Below, piece after piece: positions 50,050-59,233 of a stretch of 64,000 nt of DNA. How positions within the stretch are numbered: the first letter of the stretch is position 1; every line of letters begins with the position of its first letter. Below the pieces are notes generated by a model, which was not told the origin of the DNA, searched no databases, and was given only the letters and a program-made list of their open reading frames with translations. Made by a program: the position numbers and the translations under genes. This stretch comes from Actinokineospora enzanensis DSM 44649 (lineage in GTDB: Bacteria; Actinomycetota; Actinomycetes; Mycobacteriales; Pseudonocardiaceae). The stretch spans positions 62,001 through 126,000 of the forward strand of contig NZ_KB894407.1 of assembly GCF_000374445.1 (NCBI RefSeq). The letters run 5' to 3'.

Positions 50050-50946
50050 GTGACCGAGTTTGATCCGTTCGCCGAGCTGCGGGCCGACTGCGCGCGGTGT
50101 TTCGCGCTCTGCTGCGTGGTTCCCGCGTTCGCCGCCTCGGCCGACTTCGCCATCGACAAGCCCGCGGGGACGCCGTGCCCGAACCTGCTGGCCGACCACC
50201 GTTGCGGCGTGCACGACTCGCTTCGCGACCGCGGTTTCGCAGGCTGTACGGTCTACGACTGCTTCGGCGCGGGCCAGAAGGTCGCCCAGGACACGCTCGG
50301 CGGGCGGCCGTCACCGCGGGCGCGCGAGGTGTTCCCGGTCATGCGGGACCTGCACGAACTTCTTTACTACCTGACCGAGGCCGCCACTCTGGACGCCGCG
50401 CGACCGATCCACGCCGATCTGCGTGCCGCGCTCGCCGAGACCGAACGGCTGACCGGCGGCACCGTCGACGATCTCGCGCGGCTGGATGTGACCGAGCACC
50501 GCGAGGCCGTGAACTCCCTGTTGCGTCAGGCCAGCGAACTGGCACGTGCGGATATCGGACAGAAGGTCGATCGCCGAGGCGCCCTGCTGATCGGCGCGGA
50601 CCTGCGCGGTGCCAAGCTGCGCGGCGCGAGCCTGCGCGGCGCCGTGCTCCTCGGCGCGGACTTGCGGAACGCGGACCTGAACCGAGCCGACCTCACCGGC
50701 GCGGACTTGCGGAACGCCCGGCTCGACGGCGCGGACCTGGCCACCGCACTGTTCCTCACCCAGTCCCAAGTGGACTCCGCGCGCGGCGGCCAGGACACCC
50801 GCCTGCCCGAGCGGCTGCGCCTGCCCGCGCACTGGCTCACGCGCCCGGCACGAACCGCCGCGGACCGATCAGCGCCGCGACGCCGGTCAACAGGTAGCCC
50901 GCGACCGGGCCGAACGCGCCGATACCGAGGTCGTGCAGGGAGCTGA
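50050..50946 (+). CDS. Pentapeptide-repeat protein with N-terminal Cys-rich region
   Basis: This 298-residue protein opens with DCARCFALCC and further Cys residues (CPNLLADHRCGVHD, GCTVYDCFG), suggesting a metal-binding module (residues 14-80). From about 180 it has A(D/N)LxxAxL pentapeptide repeats: GALLIGADLRGAKLRGASL, GADLRNADLNRADLTGADL. Such repeats form a right-handed beta-helix, in some cases a DNA mimic. The last ~35 residues are basic, low-complexity and antisense to the neighbouring membrane-protein gene. The GTG has a GGAGGGG RBS. Confidence 0.85.
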   Translation: MTEFDPFAELRADCARCFALCCVVPAFAASADFAIDKPAGTPCPNLLADHRCGVHDSLRDRGFAGCTVYDCFGAGQKVAQDTLGGRPSPRAREVFPVMRDLHELLYYLTEAATLDAARPIHADLRAALAETERLTGGTVDDLARLDVTEHREAVNSLLRQASELARADIGQKVDRRGALLIGADLRGAKLRGASLRGAVLLGADLRNADLNRADLTGADLRNARLDGADLATALFLTQSQVDSARGGQDTRLPERLRLPAHWLTRPARTAADRSAPRRRSTGSPRPGRTRRYRGRAGS

Positions 50947-51934
50947 AACCGCCCACCAGGTCGCTCAGCGCCACCACGTGCAGCACCGACAGTCCGATCA
51001 GCACCAGACCCGCCACCCGGCGGAACATCGTCACCGCCGACTTGAGCACGAACACCACCACGACCGCCGCCGCCACGGCCGCCAGTGCCACCACCACATC
51101 CCGGGTGGTGAAGTGCTTGTCGACGCCGAACATGCCGGTCACCGGGGCCAGGCCGTAGCGCAGCAGCAGATAGCCCACGCCGATGATCGCCAGGCCCGCC
51201 CAGACCACCTTCATCGCCACCGACTCCAGCACCGCCGCGAACGTCAGCAGCAGACCCAGGATCACCAGCGGGTAGCTGAACAACAGCAGGTACCAGTCGG
51301 CGAACCCGCGCGGCTGCCCGTCGGACAGCGCGTCCCACAGCTGCATGAGCGAGCGAGGGTCACCGCCCTGCGCGACCCAGGGCAGCACGGTGAGGCTGAG
51401 GACCTGCACGACGGTGCCGAGCAATGCCAGCACCAACCCGATACCGGGCACACGGAAGCCGCCACCGCCGCCGGAATCGCGATACTCCTCGGGAACCTGG
51501 GGGCGCACGTCCTGCGTGGACCGAGCGGGGGCCGCGCGCGGACGCTCCGGCTCCGGCCGATAGGGCTCACTGCCACGACCGGGCTGACCGTACTGCTCGG
51601 GAGCGCGGCTGTACTGCTCGGAACCACGGTCCGGGCCCCGGTTGCACTGCCCGGCCGCGCGCGGGTCCGTCCCGTACTGACCCTGTTGTCCGCCGTACGG
51701 ATCCTGCCGGTACTGACCCTGGTTGTATTGCCCTTGGCCGTACGGGTCGTAGGCATCCTGACCGTACGGGTTTTCCCGGTAGTCGCCGTGCTCGCCCTGC
51801 TCGCCGTACGGCGCCTCGTACGGCCGCGTGTGGCCGTACTGCCGCGGTTCGCCCCCGCCCTGGTCAGGACGCCCCTGCTGCGGGTCGCGGGCACGCGGAT
51901 CGCGCGGGTCACGGCGGTACGGCGGTTGCGACAT
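50837..51934 (-). CDS. Membrane protein with long Tyr/Gln/Pro-rich N-terminal tail
   Basis: This 365-residue protein has a disordered cytoplasmic tail (about 1-155) rich in PYRR, QYGQ, YGQGQYNQGQYRQDPYGG-type repeats, then five or six transmembrane segments (IGLVLALLGTVVQVLSLTVLP, YLLLFSYPLVILGLLLTFAAV, VVWAGLAIIGVGYLLLRYGL, VVVALAAVAAAVVVVFVLKS, VAGLVLIGLSVLHVVALSDL). Function is unknown. The ATG at 51934 is chosen because the tail repeats start there. Its 3' end overlaps the pentapeptide gene by 110 bases on opposite strands. Confidence 0.8.
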   Translation of the reverse strand: MSQPPYRRDPRDPRARDPQQGRPDQGGGEPRQYGHTRPYEAPYGEQGEHGDYRENPYGQDAYDPYGQGQYNQGQYRQDPYGGQQGQYGTDPRAAGQCNRGPDRGSEQYSRAPEQYGQPGRGSEPYRPEPERPRAAPARSTQDVRPQVPEEYRDSGGGGGFRVPGIGLVLALLGTVVQVLSLTVLPWVAQGGDPRSLMQLWDALSDGQPRGFADWYLLLFSYPLVILGLLLTFAAVLESVAMKVVWAGLAIIGVGYLLLRYGLAPVTGMFGVDKHFTTRDVVVALAAVAAAVVVVFVLKSAVTMFRRVAGLVLIGLSVLHVVALSDLVGGFSSLHDLGIGAFGPVAGYLLTGVAALIGPRRFVPGA

Positions 51935-52040
51935 GACCGCACCGTACAAGCCCGGGGCGGTCCCGCACAGTCCACTCGCCACCGATCGGCTCACGCGTTC
52001 GGGTGGCCCCCGGCGCGCCGCCGACCAGGGCGACACCGGC

Positions 52041-52844
52041 ATGATGGGCGGTGTGTCGGAATCCCCGGTGGCGTCCCTGCGGGCGGTCGCGGCCACCCGC
52101 TATGTGACGCCGCTGCGCGAGGGCGGCTCGCTGCCCGGTCTGGTCGAGGCCGACGACCTGGGCATGTACGTGCTGAAGTTCCGCGGCGCCGGCCAGGGCC
52201 TCAAGGCGCTGGCCGCCGAGGTCGTCGTCGGCGAGCTGGCGCGTGCCCTCGGCCTGCGGGTGCCCGAGCTGGTGCTGGTCGATCTCGACCCCGATCTCGG
52301 CCGGGCCGAGCCGGACGAGGAGGTGCAGGGGCTGCTGCGCGCCAGCGGCGGCCGCAACCTCGGCTCCGACTACCTGCCCGGCTCCTTCGACTTCACCCCG
52401 GCCGTGCGCGATCCCGGCCCGGACCTGGCCGCCCGGGTGCTGTGGCTGGACGCGGTGACGCTCAACGTCGACCGCAGCTGGCGCAACCCGAACCTGCTGC
52501 TGTGGCACCGCGACGTGTGGCTGATCGACCACGGCGCCGCGCTGTACTTCCACCACCGCTTCGCGCCCGGCTGGGCGCCCGCCGCGACCTACCGCTGGGA
52601 TCCGGCCGACCACGTCATGCTGCGCGCGGCGGGCCCGGTCGACGCCGCGCACGCGGAGCTGTCCGCGCGCGTGCCCGAGGCGGTCGACCGCGCGCTGTGG
52701 CTGGTCCCGGACGAGTGGCTGGACCCGGTGTTCGAGACGCCCGACGCGGCCCGCGCGGCCTACCGGGCCTACTTCGACGCCCGGCTGGCGGACGCGCCGC
52801 GCTGGCTGGCGGAGGTGGAGGCGGCCCGTGTCGCACGTGTTTGA
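52041..52844 (+). CDS. HipA-like kinase domain protein (HipA_2 type)
   Basis: This protein of about 267 residues has VTPLREGGSLPGLVEADDLG then MYVLKFRGAGQGLKALAAEVV (Lys of the nucleotide-binding strand), TLNVDRSWRNPNLLLW (catalytic-loop-like D..N) and VWLIDHGAALYFHH (DFG-like Asp). It is shorter than toxin HipA and lacks an adjacent HipB; its partner is the DUF3037 protein, encoded with a 17-base overlap. This pairing is widespread in actinobacteria but uncharacterised. Start candidates are ATG 52041, ATG 52044 and GTG 52053. Confidence 0.82.
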   Translation: MMGGVSESPVASLRAVAATRYVTPLREGGSLPGLVEADDLGMYVLKFRGAGQGLKALAAEVVVGELARALGLRVPELVLVDLDPDLGRAEPDEEVQGLLRASGGRNLGSDYLPGSFDFTPAVRDPGPDLAARVLWLDAVTLNVDRSWRNPNLLLWHRDVWLIDHGAALYFHHRFAPGWAPAATYRWDPADHVMLRAAGPVDAAHAELSARVPEAVDRALWLVPDEWLDPVFETPDAARAAYRAYFDARLADAPRWLAEVEAARVARV

Positions 52845-53223
52845 GTACGCGCTGCTGCGCGCCGTCCCGCGGCAGGACCGCGGCGAGGCGCTCAACGTCG
52901 GCGTCCTGCTCTACTGCAAGGACCTGGACTACCTGGGCTGCCGCACGCACGTCGACCGCGGCAGGCTGCTGGCCCTGGACCCGGCGCTGGACCTGGACGT
53001 GCTCGCGGACACCCTGGCCGTGCTCGACGGCGCCTGTGCGGGCGGCGACGGCCGCGCCCCGGTGTCCGCCATCCCGATCGGGCAGCGGTTCCGCTGGCTG
53101 ACCGCGCCGCGCAGCACCCTGGTCCAGACCTCGCCGACGCACCCCGGCCTCACCGCGGACCCCGGCGCCGACCTCGACCGCCTGTTCCGCGCCCTCGTGT
53201 TGCCGCCCGACCAGCCCGGATAA
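52828..53223 (+). CDS. DUF3037 protein
   Basis: This 131-residue protein begins SHVFEYALLRAVPRQDRGEALNVGVLL, the hallmark of DUF3037, and ends DRLFRALVLPPDQPG. The GTG start overlaps the HipA-like gene by 17 bases, so the two are cotranslated. Function is unknown; it may be a regulatory or substrate partner of the kinase-fold protein. Confidence 0.88.
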   Translation: MSHVFEYALLRAVPRQDRGEALNVGVLLYCKDLDYLGCRTHVDRGRLLALDPALDLDVLADTLAVLDGACAGGDGRAPVSAIPIGQRFRWLTAPRSTLVQTSPTHPGLTADPGADLDRLFRALVLPPDQPG

Positions 53224-53434
53224 GCCGGACCCCGGTACAGATGACCCGCGGGCGCGGGCCATTCCGGCCGCCTTTCCCGAACACGACCGCACGACGACCG
53301 GGCAGATTCTTTGCACCGCACGGAAAACCGACCACCCGGCCGGTGATCCTTTCGGTCACGAGATCACGCGGATGACGGGACGATCAGGCCAATTAGCCGG
53401 CAAATGGACCGGGTTTCCCGCCGACCGTGCCCGG

Positions 53435-53440
53435 TACGGT
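53435..53440 (+). promoter_or_regulatory. Leaderless-type -10 box for the MocR gene
   Basis: TACGGT is followed by exactly seven bases and then ATG 53448, and no Shine-Dalgarno sequence precedes the ATG. No good -35 box is seen. Confidence 0.45.
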
Positions 53441-53447
53441 CGAGCCC

Positions 53448-54917
53448 ATGGACCGCCTCGCCGAAGCCGACCGCCTGGTGGAACTCCTGGGGGAGTGGAC
53501 GACCGCGAGCGGGCCGCTGTACCGGAAGCTGGCGGGCGCCGTCGCCCGCGGCATCGAGGTGGGCGATCTCATCGCGGGCGACCGCCTGCCCTCCGAGCGT
53601 GACCTGGCCAAGCTGCTCATGGTCAGCCGCGCCACCGTGGTCGCCGCCTACGACGAGCTGCGCGGCAAGGGCCTGGTCGACAGCGTGCGCGGCAGCGGCA
53701 CCCGGGTCAGCGGCCGCCGCGCGCCAAGCGACCACGGCCGCCGCGGTCGAGCAGGCACCGGCCGCGACCCGCGCGGGTGGGCCGCCGGGCCCGCACCGAT
53801 GATCTCGCTGGCGCTGGCCACCGAACCGGCCGTGCCCGAGCTGGCCGAGGCGTACCGCGCCATGGACGACGCCGACCTGGCCGAGCTCATGGGCGACGTC
53901 GGCTACCATCCGCGCGGCTACCCGCCGCTGCGCGCCGCCGTCGCCGACTACTACTCCGCCGCCCGCCTGCCCACCGACCCCGACCAGGTGCTGATCACCA
54001 CCGGCGCCCAGCAGGTGATCGGCCTGGTCGCGCAGATGTACCTGCGGCCGGGCAGCACGGTCGTGGTCGAGTCGCCGAGCTGGCCGGGCTGCCTGGACGT
54101 GTTCCGCGCGGCCGGGGCGCGCCTGGTCGCCGTGCCGATGGACCGCGAGGGCGTGCGCGCCGACCGGCTGGCCGCCGCGTTCGCCGAGGAACGGCCCGTG
54201 CTGGCGTACCTGATGCCGACCTTCCACAACCCCACCGGCACCCTGATGTCCGAGGAGCGCCGCCGCCAGGTGGCCGAGCTGGCCGCCCGGCACAACGTGC
54301 CGGTGCTGGAGGACAACGCCTACAGCGGGTTCCTCGGCCGGACCCCGGATCCCGCGCCGCCGCCGCTGGCCGCGTTCGCGCACGGCAACGCCGAGGTGCT
54401 CACGGTCGGCTCGATGGCGAAGTCGGTGTGGGGCGGGCTGCGGATCGGCTGGGTGCGCGGCCCGGCGGCCATCGTGGAACGCCTCGCCCGCTACAAGGTG
54501 CGCGCCGACCTGGGCAGCCCGGTCCTGGACCAGGCGCTGTCGGCCCGGCTGCTGCCGCGCCTGGACAAGATCGCCACCGCCCGCGGCGAGGTGCTCCGCG
54601 CCCGCCTGGACCACCTGCGCGCGCTGCTTGCCACGCACCTGCCCGGCTGGCGGTGGACCGAGCCGCACGGCGGGTCCGGGCTGTGGGTCGCGCTGCCCGG
54701 CACCAGCGCGCAGACCTTCGCCCAGGTCGCGTTGCGGCACGGGGTGGAGGCGGTGCCCGGCTCGGCCACCGACCCGACCGGCGCGCACGACAACTACCTG
54801 CGGCTGCCGGTCACCTTCCGCACCGAGACGATCACCGAGCTGGTGCACCGGCTCGCCCGCGCCTGGGCGGACCTGCAACGGCACGGACCGGCCGAGCCGT
54901 CCCGCCCGGTCGTCTGA
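53448..54917 (+). CDS. MocR-type regulator (GntR HTH fused to PLP aminotransferase domain)
   Basis: This 489-residue protein has a GntR winged helix (LYRKLAGAVARGIEVGDLIAG, LPSERDLAKLL, ATVVAAYDELRGKGLV; residues 25-95), a linker, and an aminotransferase fold I domain with TTGAQQVIGLVAQMYLRPG, MPTFHNPTGTLMS and GSMAKSVWGGLRIGWVRG, in which the Lys would bind PLP. MocR proteins respond to PLP or amino-acid ligands and often act on a divergent gene; here the upstream gene is in the same direction, so the target is unknown. It is convergent with the chitinase. Confidence 0.92.
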   Translation: MDRLAEADRLVELLGEWTTASGPLYRKLAGAVARGIEVGDLIAGDRLPSERDLAKLLMVSRATVVAAYDELRGKGLVDSVRGSGTRVSGRRAPSDHGRRGRAGTGRDPRGWAAGPAPMISLALATEPAVPELAEAYRAMDDADLAELMGDVGYHPRGYPPLRAAVADYYSAARLPTDPDQVLITTGAQQVIGLVAQMYLRPGSTVVVESPSWPGCLDVFRAAGARLVAVPMDREGVRADRLAAAFAEERPVLAYLMPTFHNPTGTLMSEERRRQVAELAARHNVPVLEDNAYSGFLGRTPDPAPPPLAAFAHGNAEVLTVGSMAKSVWGGLRIGWVRGPAAIVERLARYKVRADLGSPVLDQALSARLLPRLDKIATARGEVLRARLDHLRALLATHLPGWRWTEPHGGSGLWVALPGTSAQTFAQVALRHGVEAVPGSATDPTGAHDNYLRLPVTFRTETITELVHRLARAWADLQRHGPAEPSRPVV

Positions 54918-54930
54918 GCGGAGCGGGGGT

Positions 54931-54969
54931 GTGGCCGGGCGCCACCCCGCGCGGACGGCGCCCGGCCAC
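54931..54969. terminator. Bidirectional hairpin between MocR and chitinase genes
   Basis: GTGGCCGGGCGCC and GGCGCCCGGCCAC are exact 13-base complements around a 13-base loop, lying between two convergent stop codons. Confidence 0.8.
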
Positions 54970-54979
54970 GATCATGGGG

Positions 54980-56032
54980 TCACCGGCCCTGCAGGGCCTT
55001 GACGTTGCGGCCGAAGCTGAAGCCCTTCGAGCCGTCCCAGTTGAACGACCAGTCCATCAGGCCCTTCACCTGGCCGCCCACGCTCTTCCACGCCTGCGAG
55101 ACCAGCGACGGGCTCATGTAGCCGCCACCCGCGCCCGGCTGCGCGGGCAGGCCGGGGACCTGCTTGTCGTAGGGCACCTTGATGGTGGTGCCCTGGATGG
55201 TCAGACCGCTGTTGAGACAGTCGGTCTGCACCTTGAAACCCTGCACGGTCGCGGCCTGGTAGGAGTCGCCGTGGCAGCCGTACATGCTGCCGTTGTAGTA
55301 CTGCATGTTCAGCCACCAGAGGCGGCCGTTGTCCACGTACTTCTTGATGATCGGCAGGTAGGCGCCCCAGATCGAGCCGTAGGTGACGCTGCCGCCGGTG
55401 ACGTACGCGGTCTCCGGGGCCATCGTGAGACCGAAGTCGGACGGCATCTGGCCCAGCACGCCGTCGATGATGCGCACCAGGTTGGCCTGCGAGGTGGACA
55501 GCTGGGTGATCTTGCCGCCCGCGGTCAGGCCGGTCTCGATGTCGATGTCGATACCGTCGAAGTTGTACTTCTTCAGGATCGGCACCACGGTGGCGACGAA
55601 CTTGTCCGCCACGGTGGCCGAGTTCAGGTCGATGCCCGCCGCCGCGCCGCCGATGGACATCAGGATCGTCGCGCCCGCGTCCTTCGCCGCGCACATCTGC
55701 TCCGGCGTGGACACCTTGACGGTGCTGTCCATTCCGTCTTCCCAGAGCACCGTGCCGTCGCCGCGGATCACCGGGAACGCGGCGTTGATCACGTTGTAAC
55801 CGTTCTGCGCGATCCGGGAATCATTGATCGGCACCCAGCCGAACGGCGGGTGCACGCCATTCGAGGAACCGTCCCAGTTCTCCCAATAGCCCTGTAACAC
55901 CTTGCCGGTCGGCCGTGACTTCACCGCACAGGTGTCCCCGGCGGGCGCCGCCTCGGCGGCGGACACCGACAACGGAACACCCAACGCGAGCGCCAGCACG
56001 GCGCCGAGCAAACGCGACCCCCGACGAGTCAT
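54980..56032 (-). CDS. Secreted GH18 chitinase
   Basis: This 350-residue protein has a signal peptide (LLGAVLALALGVPLSVSAAEA, cleavage near residue 29) and a single glycoside hydrolase 18 barrel: GKVLQGYWENWDG, then ILMSIGGAAAG, then the catalytic DxxDxDxE as FDGIDIDIETG (acid Glu near 162), then MAPETAYV and LMDWSFNWDG. It hydrolyses chitin outside the cell. No carbohydrate-binding module is fused, unlike many actinomycete chitinases. A GGGAGAG RBS precedes the ATG. The upstream 160 bases show no chitinase-type direct repeat that I recognise. Confidence 0.93.
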   Translation of the reverse strand: MTRRGSRLLGAVLALALGVPLSVSAAEAAPAGDTCAVKSRPTGKVLQGYWENWDGSSNGVHPPFGWVPINDSRIAQNGYNVINAAFPVIRGDGTVLWEDGMDSTVKVSTPEQMCAAKDAGATILMSIGGAAAGIDLNSATVADKFVATVVPILKKYNFDGIDIDIETGLTAGGKITQLSTSQANLVRIIDGVLGQMPSDFGLTMAPETAYVTGGSVTYGSIWGAYLPIIKKYVDNGRLWWLNMQYYNGSMYGCHGDSYQAATVQGFKVQTDCLNSGLTIQGTTIKVPYDKQVPGLPAQPGAGGGYMSPSLVSQAWKSVGGQVKGLMDWSFNWDGSKGFSFGRNVKALQGR

Positions 56033-56192
56033 GTGCTCTCCCGAATCTCCCTGTGATCACATCGTGGTAACAGTCGAACACCGGCCGACGGCGAAGTCCA
56101 TGAATCGCGGTTGCCATATCGGTCGTCGAGTATTCCGCTGGCTGAACGGACCCCGAATGGCCCGCCGCGCGGCGGCTTGAGAGGATCGGGGG

Positions 56193-58019
56193 GTGCCGAA
56201 CCCGACCCCGCGACCCGTCCCCGACCAGTCCGACCAGGTCCCCGGCAAGCCCGCCGTCCCCGCCCAGCGCACCCCGCGCGTCCGCGTCGCCCAGGACCTG
56301 GCCGACCAGATCCGGGCCCAGCGGGCACACGCGCAACGGGTTCAGGCCCAGTTGTCCGACGCATCGTCTGAAGGTCCGGTGTCCGAAGCCCAACAGCCTG
56401 GCCCCCAGCGGTCCGAGGCCCCCCGCGCCCCCGAGCCGACCGTGTCCCTGCACCGCACGGAGGCACCCCCCGACCCCGGCACCCGCCGCGCCACCCAGCC
56501 CACGGTGTCCCTGACGCGCTCGGCCGCCCGGCCCGGCGACGAGTCCGGCCTGCCACGGTCCGGCACCGACGTGTCGGGAAGCACCCGGCCCGGCGGTGAC
56601 ATGGCCCGGTTCGGTACCGACGATCCGGGGAACGCCCAGGTCGGCGAGGTCGACGGCCTGTCCGCCCTGCCCGGGGGAGATGTCCGTTCCGTCGAGAACG
56701 GGCGTCCCGACGATGCCCGATTGCCGGGGAATGTCCGGACATCCGGGAACTCCGTCCCCTCCGGGAACGTCCAGCCAGGTGTGAACGCGCAGCCCGCAGG
56801 GAACGTCGTCCCGCCCGCCGGAAACGCCCCCTCCGGCGAGGACAGCCTCCGCCCGAGCCCGGTGCCGCGCCCGGTCACCCGCCCACGGCTGCTGCCGGAC
56901 CCGGAAGCGGAGCCGCACGCGCTGTTCAACCCGCCTGCCGACCCCACGGTCCGCTTCTCGCCGATCCGCCACGGCTCAGGCCCCGCGCTCACTCCCGGCA
57001 CCGCGTCCCCGACCACTCCCGAGGCGTCGGCCCCGAGCTCTGCTGCGCCACCTTCCACCAACCCCACGGCGCCGCACGCCGCTGACCCGATGGCGCCGCA
57101 CGGCTCCGGTCCCGCGGCACCTCCCGGTGTCGCGGCTCCGCATGCTTCCGGCTTCGCCCCGCCACACGCTCCCGACCCCGGTGCACCGCGCACCCCGGGC
57201 CCAGACGGGGCTCCCATCGACGGGACTGCCGCGTCCGACCCCACCGCATCGTTCGGGACCGGACCGGTTTCGGCGTCCGGGACACCTGGCACTCCACCGG
57301 CGCCGTCGGGGACCGCAGGTTCGCAGGATGCCGGGTTCGCACCCTCCGCCTTCCCGGGCACGCCGCCTCCGGGACTCGACACCCCGAACACGGTTGCCCC
57401 CACCCAGCCCGCGGCCGGTTCTGCCCCGCACGCCACGCCCGGGTTCGCGTTCGGGGCCAGGACCAGCGCCGGACCCATCGCGGCAGAAGGCGCGGCACCC
57501 GGGGACGGCGTGAGCCCCGCCGCACCGCCGTCGGGCCCGGCCACCGACGCCCGGGTGTCTCGCGGTCCGGTTCCACCCGCCTGCCACGCGGGCGCCCCGC
57601 ACCTGCCCCCGGCAGCGGCCCCCCGGACACCTGCGCAGCCCCTGCCGGGCTCCGCGACCGAGCCGACCGCCCGCTTCGCCCCCGTGTCCCCGGCCCCCAC
57701 CCCGATGCCCCGCTCGGCCCCGCGCCCGCCGCAGCCCCACTCGATTCCACCCGGCGAGATCTCGAACCCGCGCCCGCCGCAGCCCCACCCGATCCCGCCC
57801 GGCGAGATCTCGACCCCGCGACCGGGCACCACCCCCCTCCCTGCAGGTGGCCAGCCCGCCCCGACGGCCCCCATCCCCGGCGGCCCGATCCCGGCCGACC
57901 CCGCCCCCGACGCCCCGACCAAGCCCGCGACGAAGGCAAGCTCGGCCAGGCCGAAGTCGTTCCTCCGCCGCATGGCCCGCAAGATCGTCGGCCCCAGCCT
58001 CCTGCAACGCCGCGAGTAG
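56193..58019 (+). CDS. Hypothetical Pro/Ala-rich, largely disordered protein
   Basis: This 608-residue frame has a short helical N-terminal part (VRVAQDLADQIRAQRAHAQRVQAQLSD), a very long Pro/Ser/Gly/Ala-rich low-complexity body, and a basic C-terminal tail (SSARPKSFLRRMARKIVGPSLLQRR). Recurrent TVSL, TVRFSP and TARFAPV short motifs are spaced through it. A 48-bp tandem duplication lies at 57721-57816. GC3 bias and the RBS (GAGAGG) favour this frame over a long antisense one. No domain is recognised; a DivIVA-like or scaffold role is only a guess. Confidence 0.62.
   Translation: MPNPTPRPVPDQSDQVPGKPAVPAQRTPRVRVAQDLADQIRAQRAHAQRVQAQLSDASSEGPVSEAQQPGPQRSEAPRAPEPTVSLHRTEAPPDPGTRRATQPTVSLTRSAARPGDESGLPRSGTDVSGSTRPGGDMARFGTDDPGNAQVGEVDGLSALPGGDVRSVENGRPDDARLPGNVRTSGNSVPSGNVQPGVNAQPAGNVVPPAGNAPSGEDSLRPSPVPRPVTRPRLLPDPEAEPHALFNPPADPTVRFSPIRHGSGPALTPGTASPTTPEASAPSSAAPPSTNPTAPHAADPMAPHGSGPAAPPGVAAPHASGFAPPHAPDPGAPRTPGPDGAPIDGTAASDPTASFGTGPVSASGTPGTPPAPSGTAGSQDAGFAPSAFPGTPPPGLDTPNTVAPTQPAAGSAPHATPGFAFGARTSAGPIAAEGAAPGDGVSPAAPPSGPATDARVSRGPVPPACHAGAPHLPPAAAPRTPAQPLPGSATEPTARFAPVSPAPTPMPRSAPRPPQPHSIPPGEISNPRPPQPHPIPPGEISTPRPGTTPLPAGGQPAPTAPIPGGPIPADPAPDAPTKPATKASSARPKSFLRRMARKIVGPSLLQRRE
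57721..57816 (+). repeat. Tandem 48-bp duplication in the Pro-rich gene
   Basis: Two adjacent 48-base units (57721-57768 and 57769-57816) differ at a few bases only and encode two copies of RPPQPHxIPPGEISxP. Confidence 0.75.
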
Positions 58020-58028
58020 CCCAGCCTT

Positions 58029-58074
58029 CCGAAGGCCGAGTCGTCCACAGCCCACCGGCCGACTCGGCCTTCGG
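58029..58074 (+). terminator. Hairpin terminator after the Pro-rich gene
   Basis: CCGAAGGCCGAGTCG and CGACTCGGCCTTCGG are exact 15-base complements around a 16-base loop, nine bases past the stop codon. Confidence 0.8.
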
Positions 58075-58408
58075 CTTGTCCGGTCCCGGGCACGGGGCCG
58101 CGAGTTGTCCACAGGTAGGCCCACGGCGCCATCCCGAGCCTGTTCGCCCCGGTAGACTCGAACTCGGGGGATCCCCGGAAGTTATCCACATCCAGGCGAG
58201 TCATCCCCAGGTTCGGCGAGGGCCTTGACAACGCCGGATGAGGTCCCGGCGGTCCTCGACAGATGCCTGGTGCAACTCCAGGAATACGCCACGGTGGATG
58301 AACTCCAGCCGAGAAGAAGGCTGCGGCACCGTAATGGATTGTTCCCGTCGTCGATTCTCGATTCGGGCTACGATGGCCTTGGGAGAGGTATTTTCGGAGG
58401 GGAACGGC
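58075..58408. other. Intergenic region with two DnaA-box-like words
   Basis: 334 bases without a supported gene. TTGTCCACA lies at 58105-58113 and TTATCCACA at 58182-58190, the same two words found in the 6406-6628 inverted repeat. No AT-rich unwinding region or dnaA/dnaN gene accompanies them. Confidence 0.4.
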
Positions 58409-59176
58409 GTGGTGCGGACAGGCATGGGGAATGACCCGGTCGGGCAGCGGATCGCGCTGGTCACCGGGGCGAACAAGGGGATCGGGTTCGAGGTGGCGGC
58501 GCAGCTCGCCGAGCTGGGGATCACCGTGGTTGTCACTGCCCGCGACGATGCCAGGAGGCAGGACGCGGCGGCCAGGTTGCGGGAGAAGGGCGGGCAGGTG
58601 CACGAGGTCGCCTTGGACGTGACCGATTCGTCGACCGTCGAGGCCGCCGCGCGCTATGTCGACGAACGGTTGGGCAGGCTCGACATCCTGGTCAACAACG
58701 CCGGTATCGGCGGCGACGTCGCCGCCCAACGGCCGAGCAGCGCCGATCTGGACATGGTGCGGAAAGTGTTCGACACCAACTACTTCGGCGTCATCGCGGT
58801 CACCAACGCGATGCTGCCGCTGCTGCGCCGGTCGGCAGCGCCCAGGATCGTCAACGTGACCAGCGGGCTCGGGTCGCTCACCAACCAGGCCGACCAGGAC
58901 CACTACCTGGTGAACGTCCCGGCCATGGCCGGTTACCCACCCGCCAAGACCGCGCTGAACGCGCTGACCGTCCAGTACGCCAAGGAGCTGCGCGCCGACG
59001 GCATCCTGGTCAACGCGATCGACCCGGGCGGCTGCGACACCGACTTCACGCGCGGCCGGTTCACCGTCCAGCGCACCGCCGCCCAGGGAGCCGCCGTCGC
59101 CGTGCGGCTGGCCACCATTCCCGCCGACGGTCCGACCGGCGGCTACTTCAACGAATCCGGCACAGTCGCCTGGTAG
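58409..59176 (+). CDS. Short-chain dehydrogenase/reductase (carbonyl-reductase-like)
   Basis: This 255-residue Rossmann oxidoreductase has the cofactor motif VTGANKGIGFE near the N-terminus, DILVNNAGIGGD, a catalytic Ser in IVNVTSGLGSL and YPPAKTALN holding the YxxxK pair. The NKGIG motif and layout match carbonyl reductase-like SDRs that use NADPH. GTG 58409 has a GGAGGGG RBS six bases upstream; ATG 58424 is the alternative. It stands alone between a terminator and the STAND gene; the substrate is unknown. Confidence 0.88.
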   Translation: MVRTGMGNDPVGQRIALVTGANKGIGFEVAAQLAELGITVVVTARDDARRQDAAARLREKGGQVHEVALDVTDSSTVEAAARYVDERLGRLDILVNNAGIGGDVAAQRPSSADLDMVRKVFDTNYFGVIAVTNAMLPLLRRSAAPRIVNVTSGLGSLTNQADQDHYLVNVPAMAGYPPAKTALNALTVQYAKELRADGILVNAIDPGGCDTDFTRGRFTVQRTAAQGAAVAVRLATIPADGPTGGYFNESGTVAW

Positions 59177-59233
59177 AGAATCAGCCCGGCGAGCCTGCAG
59201 GCGGCCGCCGGGGGTTGGTTCGATGATGGGGCG

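Noticed and set aside
58105-58190. DnaA-box-like words as a possible replication origin.
   Set aside because: Only two boxes, no AT-rich region and no dnaA, dnaN or rpmH nearby; the words also occur in the 6406-6628 repeat.
58140-58190. A tRNA-like stretch around GGTAGACTCGAACTCGGGGGATCC.
   Set aside because: No acceptor stem, D-arm or anticodon arm can be paired around it.
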